A DNA stretch of 64,000 nucleotides from Aegilops tauschii subsp. strangulata. Taxonomy: Eukaryota > Streptophyta > Magnoliopsida > Poales > Poaceae. The translations under genes and the position numbers were made by a program. The stretch spans positions 223,901,622 to 223,965,621 of the forward strand of contig NC_053039.3 of assembly GCF_002575655.3 (NCBI RefSeq), given 5' to 3'. How positions within the stretch are numbered: the first letter of the stretch is position 1; each line of letters opens with the position of its first letter. This document shows, piece by piece, positions 56,346 through 64,000 of the stretch. Under the pieces are notes generated by a model. That model made no database searches, was not told the DNA's origin, and worked only from the letters and a program-made list of their open reading frames with translations.

Positions 56346-59300
56346 GAAAGCGCGCTCATCGAGTTCATCCGTGAGAATAGGGACATCTTCGCATGGAAAC
56401 CTTCTGACATGCCAGGTGTACCTAGAGAGCTCGCTGAGCACACTCTCAATGTTGATCCGAAATTTAAGCCGGTCAGGCAGTTCCTTCGGCGGTTTAATGA
56501 AGAGAGGCGGAAAGCCATTGGCGAAGAGGTGGCCCGGCTCTTGGCGGCCGGGTTTATTGTTGAAGATTTTCACCCTGAGTGGTTGGCTAACCCGGTGCTC
56601 GTGCTCAAGAAGAACGGCACTTGGCGAATGTGTGTGGATTATACGGACTTAAACAAGGCGTGTCCGGCTGATCCTTTTGCCCTTTCCCGTATTGATCAAA
56701 TTATTGATGCTACGGCCGGTTGTGCGCGCTTAAGTTTCCTGGACGCTTATTCTGGATCTCATCAGATCAAAATGGCGGTTAAGGACCAGGAGAAGACGGC
56801 GTTCATCACTCCCTTTGGAGCCTTCTGCTATGTATCCATGCCCTTTGGACTCAAGTGTGCACAGGCGACTTATCAGCGTTGCGTGCAGAACTGTCTTCAT
56901 AAACAGATTGGGCGTAATGTTCATGCTTATGTGGATGATATTGTGGTTGAATCCATAAAAGAGGAAACCCTGATAGATGATTTGAGAGAAACCTTTGATA
57001 ATCTCCGGGTCTACAAGATGATGCTTAACCCGGCCAAGTGTGTCTTTGGTGTCCCTGCAGGCAAGCTCTTGGGTTTTTTGGTTTCTGACAGAGGCATTGA
57101 GGCTAACCCGGAGAAGATCAAGGCCATCACCTCCCTGGCTAAGCCGGTGTGTATAAATGACGTTCAGCGTTTGGCGGGTCGCATCGCTGCTTTAAGCCGG
57201 TTTATAAGCCGTTTGGGTGAGAAGGCCATGCCATTATACCAGTTGATGAAGAAAACTGATAACTTTGTCTGGAATGATGCAGCTAATAACGCTTTTGAGG
57301 ATTTGAAGAAGCAGCTGGCAGAGCCCCCAGTCCTTGCAGCTCCGGTTGATAAAGAGCCCTTATTACTGTACGTGGCGGCAAACACACGAGTCGTCAGTGT
57401 TGCTGTGGTGGTGGAACGCAAGGAAGAGGGTAAGGAGCATCCGGTTCAGCGGCCGGTTTATTATGTCAGCGAAGTGCTTATCGAGTCCAAACAGCGGTAT
57501 CCACATTGGCAGAAGCTTGTTTATGGTGTGTTCATGGCAAGCCGGAAGCTTAAGCATTATTTCCAGGGTCATCCTATAACCGTGGTCAGTTCTGCCCCTC
57601 TTGGTGATATCATTCAAAACAGAGAGGCCACAGGGAGAGTGGCTAAGTGGGCTATCGAGCTCGGACCTCATGATCTCAAATATGTGCCACGCACTGCTGT
57701 TAAATCTCAGGCCCTGGTGGATTTCATCAATGATTGGACGGAGTCACAGGTGCCCGAGCAAAAGCCGGATAACACGTATTGGACTATTCACTTCGATGGG
57801 TCCAGGCAGTTGGAGGGCTCGGGGGCTGGAGTTGTATTGGCTTCCCCTAAAGGTGACAAGTTCCATTATGTGCTACAGTTGATGTTTCCTTGCACTAACA
57901 ATGCGGCTGAGTACGAGGCCTTGCTCCACGGTCTTCGGATGGCTAAGGAGATGAGCTTGAGCCGGGTAAGGTGTTTCGGTGACTCAGACTTGGTGGCTCA
58001 ACAAGTATCAGGCAAGTGGGACTCTAAGGACCCTCTCATGGCAGCTTATCGCCGCGAAGTTGATGCCATTGCTGGGCACTTTCAGGGCTACCAAGTAGAG
58101 CACATTGATCGCAGGAAGAACGAGGTGGCTGATGCTTTAAGCCGGCTGGGCTCTCAGCGAAAGCCGATGCCGCCTAATACTTTCCTGGATGTCCTGTATA
58201 ATCCTTCTGTTAAGTTGCCTACAGAGGAAAACTTGGCTGTCCCCTACCCGGAGGCACGGCTGGTGGCGGCTCTCCATATCACACCAGACTGGACAATGCC
58301 CTATCTGGCTTACATGACCCGGGGCGAGTTGCCTGAGGATGAAACTTTGGCCAGGCAAATAACCCGGCGGGCTAAGTCAATGATTGTTATCAATGGTGAG
58401 TTGCACCACCGCAGTGTTACAGGAGCGTTTCAGCGTTGTGTTTCCCCTGAGGAAGGGCAAGAGATCTTGCGTGAGATCCATGAAGGGGATTGTGGCCATC
58501 ACGCCGGCTCAAAGTCCCTTGTGGCCAAGGCTTTTCGTCATGGTTTTTATTGGTTGACGGCTCACGCTGATGCAGAGGACTTGGTCAGTAAGTGTGATGG
58601 TTGCCAAAGGTTCTCGCGACGGGCTCATGTACCAGCTCAAGAGCTGAGGATGATCCCAATTGCTTGGCCCTTTGCGGTCTGGGGGCTTGATATGGTTGGG
58701 CCTTTCAAAAGATCCAAGGATAAGAAGACCCACCTTTTGGTGGCAGTTGACAAGTTTACCAAGTGGGTTGAAGCAGAGCCAGTTAGCAAGTGCGATGCAG
58801 CCACGGCGGTTCAGTTTATGAAAAAGGTGATCTTTCGCTTTGGTTTTCCGCACAGCATCATCACTGACAATGGCACCAATCTCTCCAAAGGCGCCATGGA
58901 AGAGTTTTGTCAACGAGAGCATATCCGACTTGATGTTTCCTCAGTGGCTCATCCTCAATCCAATGGTCAAGCTGAGAGGGCTAATCAGGAGATTCTGAAG
59001 GGCATCAAGCCCCGGCTTTTGGTCCCTTTGCAACGGACGCCGGGTTGTTGGGTGGAGGAGTTGCCTTCCGTGTTATGGAGCATCAACACTACTCCTAACA
59101 GGTCTACAGGCTTTACGCCTTTCTTCATGGTTTATGGGGCAGAAGCAGTCCTCCCCAGTGACATCCGTCATGACTCACCTCCAGTGGCGGCTTACGTTGA
59201 GACGGATAATGAACAGGCGCGCCAAGATGCTCTTGACTTGTTGGACGAACAGCGTGATGTGGCAGCAGCCCGTTCAGCAATTTACCAACAAGACATGCGC

Positions 59301-59549
59301 CGTTATCATAGCCGCCGGGTTAAATCCCTGGTCTTCCAGGAAGGTGATCTTGTGCTCCGGCTCATCCAGGATCAAGCAGATGCACACAATCTATCCCCGC
59401 CTTGGGAAGGGCCCTTTGTGGTCAGCAAGAATTTGCACAACGGGTCATATTACCTCATTGACATTCGGGAGCACAAAGATTCACGAAAGTCGGAGGAAGA
59501 GACCCGACGGCCGTGGAACATAGCTCAGCTTTGGCCTTACTACACTTGA
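56346..59549 (+). CDS. pol: E2 pol: RT, RNase H, archaeal-type RNase H, integrase
   Basis: Open and in frame with protease directly after the UAG; first Met at 56409 (1046 residues from there). Numbered from that Met: RT with YVDDIVV at 174-180; LDAYSGSHQI, where E1 has the usual Tyr in place of the second Ser; RNase H about 300-430; second RNase H with FDGSRQLEGSGAG from 462 and TNNAAEYEALLHGL; integrase zinc finger starting at His691; catalytic Asp761, Asp820 and Glu856 (35 residues between the last two); then a GPF-type segment PPWEGPFVVS. No chromodomain. It makes the cDNA and inserts it. The frame is intact, but expression must get past the UAG, and this copy also has the TAA upstream. 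Confidence 0.93.
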   Translation, partial: ESALIEFIRENRDIFAWKPSDMPGVPRELAEHTLNVDPKFKPVRQFLRRFNEERRKAIGEEVARLLAAGFIVEDFHPEWLANPVLVLKKNGTWRMCVDYTDLNKACPADPFALSRIDQIIDATAGCARLSFLDAYSGSHQIKMAVKDQEKTAFITPFGAFCYVSMPFGLKCAQATYQRCVQNCLHKQIGRNVHAYVDDIVVESIKEETLIDDLRETFDNLRVYKMMLNPAKCVFGVPAGKLLGFLVSDRGIEANPEKIKAITSLAKPVCINDVQRLAGRIAALSRFISRLGEKAMPLYQLMKKTDNFVWNDAANNAFEDLKKQLAEPPVLAAPVDKEPLLLYVAANTRVVSVAVVVERKEEGKEHPVQRPVYYVSEVLIESKQRYPHWQKLVYGVFMASRKLKHYFQGHPITVVSSAPLGDIIQNREATGRVAKWAIELGPHDLKYVPRTAVKSQALVDFINDWTESQVPEQKPDNTYWTIHFDGSRQLEGSGAGVVLASPKGDKFHYVLQLMFPCTNNAAEYEALLHGLRMAKEMSLSRVRCFGDSDLVAQQVSGKWDSKDPLMAAYRREVDAIAGHFQGYQVEHIDRRKNEVADALSRLGSQRKPMPPNTFLDVLYNPSVKLPTEENLAVPYPEARLVAALHITPDWTMPYLAYMTRGELPEDETLARQITRRAKSMIVINGELHHRSVTGAFQRCVSPEEGQEILREIHEGDCGHHAGSKSLVAKAFRHGFYWLTAHADAEDLVSKCDGCQRFSRRAHVPAQELRMIPIAWPFAVWGLDMVGPFKRSKDKKTHLLVAVDKFTKWVEAEPVSKCDAATAVQFMKKVIFRFGFPHSIITDNGTNLSKGAMEEFCQREHIRLDVSSVAHPQSNGQAERANQEILKGIKPRLLVPLQRTPGCWVEELPSVLWSINTTPNRSTGFTPFFMVYGAEAVLPSDIRHDSPPVAAYVETDNEQARQDALDLLDEQRDVAAARSAIYQQDMRRYHSRRVKSLVFQEGDLVLRLIQDQADAHNLSPPWEGPFVVSKNLHNGSYYLIDIREHKDSRKSEEETRRPWNIAQLWPYYT

Positions 59550-60573
59550 GCCACTGGCTCTCATGATGTACATACTTCTCTAAGCCGTGTATATATTATG
59601 ATAAGCAATAAAGCAGGACCTCCGTCCTTTTTTCTCCTCCAAATATGCACATGTTGTTTTTATTGCCAGGTTACATGATAACTTGAAGGAGGATCCGGCT
59701 TATGATCGTATTCGAATCTAGCCGTAGGCGATAAGGTCACTTGGGGGCTTCCTGTTCAAACATAGGTCGTATTCGAACCAAAGAGAACACAGCTGTCGAT
59801 ACCCATTTGATTGGCAAAGTGCCGAGCTCATTGGGGAGTTTTCTTTGATCATATTTGAATCTTAGTTTAACCCCTTTGAGAACCGACGTGGATCGTATTC
59901 GAATCAGCGTCGTTAAACAATTCTTAAAGTCATTTGGGGGCTTCTTGTTCAAACATGGGTCGTATTTGAACCAAAGAGAACATAGCTGTCGATACCCTCT
60001 TGATTGGCATCGCCACACCCACTGGGGGTTATATGATCATATTCGAATCCTAGCATAACCCCTTTGGGTCGGGTCTCTGGTCGTATCCGAACCGGAAGCC
60101 CCTAAGATCCTCTGTTTTCTGGCAAGTTCCGTCTGATTATTTCCAAGTGTGTACGACCGGGTCTCACTTTGCCGGCTTAACTTTGAGTTACAGTGATAGT
60201 TGAATACAATGGGTGTCGTTAAGACAAGTAAATTGGCATTAAGGTATCAACCTTATTATCCGGGTTATCTAAACCGGAAGTATATTTGCAGACCGCTAAT
60301 TGTGTTATTACGGCTGTATTAAGGACATACCGGAGAACCAGTCTTTTTTGATTCATATTCCGGGTTATATATCTGAAACATATGATTCTCAGGGTGGTAA
60401 GCCGCCTGGAGACTTGTGATCCGTCTTTTTATGCAGGATAGTTAAAGGCAATTATTTGCGACTAAGGGGAAAGAATGACCCGGAGAAATATAAAAGAGAT
60501 AACTTCGATAAAACTTCAAGCATTCAAGGCGTGCACGATGACATGGCACAAATACAGTGTTGGTCCTACTCTA
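59550..60573. other. E2 3' noncoding region between pol and antisense gene
   Basis: It contains a tandem duplication of about 196 bp (about 59740-59870 and 59935-60066, with TTGGGGGCTTC.TGTTCAAACAT and AACCAAAGAGAACA.AGCTGTCGATACCC). Three polypurine-tract-like TGGGGGCTT/TGGGGGTTA motifs occur. No gene seen. Confidence 0.6.
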
Positions 60574-63500
60574 TTACAAGACTCGTTGAGTCCAAAAGGG
60601 TGAGGCATTGTTTGGTAAACCGCCAGCCGAGTTACGACGCCTGCTGAGTTGAAGTCTCCGGCTCGTTCCTATCTTCTCCTCCGGCTGATCCCAAGACCTG
60701 GAAAGTTGATGACTCCAGTCGATGCCGCTGAGAGCTTCGAATTGGGCTTCCTCGTCAATTAACCCGGCCGGGTCAATCTCCGGGGCGAAAGTGTGTTGAC
60801 GAGCCGGCGGGATCAAGTTGAGGGCTTCATAGCGAGGGGTCGGGATCCTCTGATTCTCCGCGTTGTAACCCGGCTGGTACTTGGTCAGGTCTGTGTCGTT
60901 GCCAATGAGAGTGGCCACCGGGCGCACGACCTTCACGCAGGCGGCGAAGTCCTTTTGGTCGAAGGCTGTGCCGTCTTCCTTCAGACTTGGATAGCCGAGG
61001 GCGATGTCTGTCGGGTCTAACTCGGGCAGGAAAGCCTTGGCCCGGCTCAGCGCGGCGATCGCTCCGGCTCTTGCAGAGGCCCGTCGCAGTTCTTGGATAC
61101 GTTGAGGCAGAACGGCGAGCCGGCGAAGAACCTCCGCCAGGTGAGTCGGCACCTCGTTGGATAAGGCCACCACAGCCAAGGCACGCTGTGACCCGGTGTA
61201 GAGTTGCTCCACCAGGGTGTACACGGCCTTTAGCTTGGTTACCACACTCTGGTTGAGGTTAGCACTTCTGGGACCTGTTTCACAGAACAAGGTAAGCCGC
61301 CGACAAGGGTGAGTTATGAGGCATCAAAAGTTTAAGCTGGATGAAAGCCGGTGGAGGACTTACCGAAGATTGCAGCAACCATCTGAGACACTTGGCGCTT
61401 TAACCCGGAGAGTTCGGCGGTCTTCTCTGCCGAAGCCTTCTTCGCCTGTTCGGCCCGGTTCACCAGCGCGGCCTTCTCTTCGGCCCAGGCTTTCCGTTCA
61501 GCATCAAATTCGGTCTTCAGCTTTTCTTGCGCGGCGATGCTGGACACAAATTTGGCGTTTGCCTTCCGGGTCTCCATCTCTTGCATCTTCAGCCGTTTCT
61601 TGAGATCGGCAAGGTCAGCCTCAAGCTTCTTGCCAGCAGCTTGTATAGATTTCCGGGTTATGGCATGAACAATTACTATGCAAATGTAAAGCCCAAGCGT
61701 TTTCCAAGCAAAGACACTTGGCACTTGGGGGCTAATGCATGTTCAATGTTTCTATTTACAACTTTCCGGTTCATGTGAGTAAGCCGGAAGATAAGTCCCA
61801 AGTATTTTCCAAGCAAACACTTGGCACTTGGGGGCTAATGTGTATAGAAGGTTCTTATCTACAAATTACCGGCTTAATTGGCTAAGCCGGAACTTCAGTC
61901 TACAGCATATTCAATCCTAAGTCGTTGGCTTGAGGGCTAGCATGAAAAAAGTAACTAAGAGGACAGAAGGATAATACCTCAGATTTCTGCTGGATCTGGG
62001 TCACCATGGCAACCTCCGCGTCCCGGCTCTTGTGCACTTGGTTGACGTAGCCGGAGACGAGCTCTCCGATGCTCAGGTTGGCATAGTCAGTTAGATCCAG
62101 ACTGACCCGGTGGGGCTGCAGTACTTCCCCCTTGGCGGAGCACTTGGCCAGTGCCGTAGGCCTCCCCGGCTCAACAAATCTGGTCCGGGTGATTTCCACG
62201 TCTGGGTCATTTGTTGGTTGAGCCGAGCCGGAGGCCTCCGGGTCAGCAGAAGCTTCTACAGGTGTCGTGTCCATTGGAGTGGTGGCTTCGGGGGCGGAGG
62301 CAGCTGGCGGTTCTTGGACCGTCGCCTCCTGTTCAGGCAAATCCGGCTCTCCGGCCGACTTAGTTTTCTTCACCCTCTTGGTGAGCTTTGCCTGGGCACT
62401 GAAAGAACAACAAAGGTTAGTACAGAAAGTATGAGCAAAAGATCAGAACAAATATAAGAGGGTTATCATTACCCGGGCACGGTCTTGAAAGTTGGCAGAT
62501 TCGACTGCATAGAATCGCCGGAAGAAGGGGAAGTCTCCTGGTAATTTGAATCAGAGGAATTAAGCGGTTGGCGTATAACACCCGCAAAAGGATGAAAAGG
62601 GTACAATTTTGTGGTCACCTCGGTCCGACGTTTCCTTGATGCATCAGGTAACCCGGAGGAGAGGTCAGCGTCCTTGTTGGTCCGGGTATGCCGCCGGCTT
62701 TCATGAACCTGTCGCTTCAAAATAAATTGAGGATCTTGGTAAGCTAAAGGATGGGAAAAGCTTACTTTCCGGGTTACTCTTCGGGTTTTCAGCCGTGGCA
62801 AGGACTCCGAGTCGGAGGAAAGTATTGTTACCTCTTCAACCACCGGGTTACTGGCTCCGGTGTCCTCCTGTTGATACACAACATTGATAAGGCGGACAGA
62901 ACTAAAGCAACAAGTATAACAAGAGCTTACAGGTTTAGGCATTATCTCAGACTCGGAGCTGTCACTCAGCTGCAACAGCTCCGAAGCAGTGGGCCTACTT
63001 CCCTTCTTACGGGGAGCGGCTTTCTTGGCGGCTTTCTTCGCCTTTCTGGCCTTTTTGGCGGCGTCATGGTCATACTTGACCCGCCAGAACTTGTCATCAG
63101 CCTGAGAAATACAATGATGAATTCTTAAAACGGTTCAGATGAAAGTTATATGCAGGAGAAGATAAAATGTTAAGGTCAGCGGCTTACCGCTGGGGCTGGG
63201 TTGGTCTTGCAGAAGGGGGCTAACCCGGTCCTCCCGCAGTCTGCCAGGCTTTCGTTCAGAAGAGCCTTGGTCATATCTTCTGCAACGTCTTCAGGAAGAT
63301 CGTTGCGGCTGTCTCTGAGGGTCATCCTTTCGGCCTGTGTACTCGCACATTAAGCCGGGGCGGCGGCTCAATGGGATCACCCGCCATGATATCCAAACCC
63401 GGACCAGGTCGATTCCATTCAGACCATTGCCCAGAAGAGTCTTGATCCTGTTGATGGTGGGGAGCAGAGGTTGGTGCTCCGCTTGAGTCAGCTTGTCTGA

Positions 63501-64000
63501 CAGTGGGTGAGTCGGCTCCAGACGTGAGGGGCGAAAGCCGGGCAACGGACTCTCGTCAGCCGGTGACGTGTCTTGGCAGTAAAACCACGTTAGATTCCAG
63601 TCCTTGGGGTGGCTGGGCGGCTCTGCGTAAGGGAAGAGGCAGTCCCTACGCCGCTGGATGGAGATGCCACCTAACTCCAAACTTGGCCCATTGGCGCACT
63701 CATTCTGACGGTTCAAGTAAAAAAGCTCTCTGAAGAGCAGCAGACTAGGTTCTTCTCCTAGGTAAACCTCGCAGAATACTTGGAAGTTGCAGATGTTGGA
63801 CACTGAGTTGGGTCCTATGTCCTGAGGCCCCAGGTCGAAGAAGTTTAGAACATCTCTAAAAAACTTTGAGCCGGGCGGTGCGAAGCCCCGGCTCATGTGA
63901 TCCGCAAAAATCACTACCTCCCCGTCCTTTGGCTGTGGTCTTTCTTCTAACGGGTCAGGGGCACGGTAGGACATGACGTCCTTCTTGGGCAGATATCCAG
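60574..64000 (-). CDS. E2 antisense six-exon gene (Transposase_28-like), 5' end outside window
   Basis: Minus-strand exons with agreeing phases: exon 1 beyond 64000 to 63188, exon 2 63101-62931, exon 3 62867-62473, exon 4 62398-61978, exon 5 61640-61364, exon 6 61274-60574. Introns have GT...AG ends, except that the acceptor before exon 5 reads CAA where E1 has CAG. Exon 1 has GPNSVSNICNFQVFCEVY and LSRRPGLMCEYTG (plant 'putative gypsy type transposon' domain). Exon 2 is Lys/Ala-rich (nuclear-signal-like), exons 3-4 Ser/Pro/acidic, exon 5 coiled-coil, exon 6 contains ALSGIDWSHQLS conserved in E1. A one-base shift near 63310 breaks exon 1, so the Met at 63974 is not the true start and the gene is probably inactive here. 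Function unknown; antisense extra ORFs occur in Grande, RIRE2 and Retand. Confidence 0.78.

Larger units (their letters stand above)
52576..64000 (+). mobile_element. Tat-lineage Ty3/Gypsy retrotransposon E2, runs off the window
   Basis: The 5' LTR starts at 52576 after CCGGG (candidate target duplication, right copy outside). Same order as E1: LTR, tRNA-Lys primer-binding site, gag-protease, UAG, pol, antisense gene. By comparison with E1 the 3' LTR should lie beyond 64000. It inserted only 32 bp from the LARD. Coding content is much better preserved than in E1. The LTR differs enough from E1's to be a related but separate subfamily. Confidence 0.92.

Overview
The window is plant nuclear DNA, almost certainly from a large-genome Triticeae grass (wheat, Aegilops or barley relatives). 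This is inferred from the nested transposon layout, Gypsy LTRs that open TGATACGTCTCC, a LARD-like element with 4.5 kb LTRs, giant CACTA elements and Stowaway MITEs. No intact host gene was found. Every confident gene belongs to a mobile element or is a captured or decayed fragment. Alignments, counts and ages given here are by eye.

Layout. (1) 1-1494 is the 3' end of an outer Gypsy element (family X) and the first part of its 3' LTR. That LTR resumes at 40516. (2) It is split by a Ty3/Gypsy element of the Tat lineage (element E1, 1495-40510, 5-bp target duplication GGTTG) with 541/534-bp LTRs. (3) E1's pol is split by a 24.6-kb CACTA transposon (5386-29982, 3-bp duplication ACC). The CACTA has subterminal repeat arrays, a captured F-box fragment, an unclassified spliced pseudogene, a SINE, Stowaway MITEs and a TnpA-like gene with tandemly amplified exons. 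No TNP2-type transposase was seen. (4) E1's 3' part carries an antisense, intron-bearing gene, itself split by a minus-strand family X solo LTR (36510-37914, duplication GGCTT). (5) 40886-42968 holds a Gypsy LTR fragment, an unrecognised ORF and a Harbinger-like stretch. (6) 42969-52538 is a non-autonomous LARD-like LTR element (duplication ACCCG; LTRs 2484 and 4504 bp; 2.6-kb noncoding interior). (7) 52576-64000 is a second, better preserved Tat-lineage element (E2) that runs off the window.

How the genes work together. E1 and E2 share one architecture. A sense gag-protease frame opens inside the LTR and reads through the tRNA-Lys primer-binding site. An in-frame UAG separates protease from RT in both copies. 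After it come RT, RNase H, a second (archaeal-type) RNase H, and integrase. Downstream lies a six-exon gene on the opposite strand, resembling the 'putative gypsy type transposon' family (Transposase_28), with its own TATA box and leader intron visible in E1. The two copies serve as each other's comparison, which makes the shared UAG, the LTR start codon and the antisense exon boundaries the most interesting signals here.
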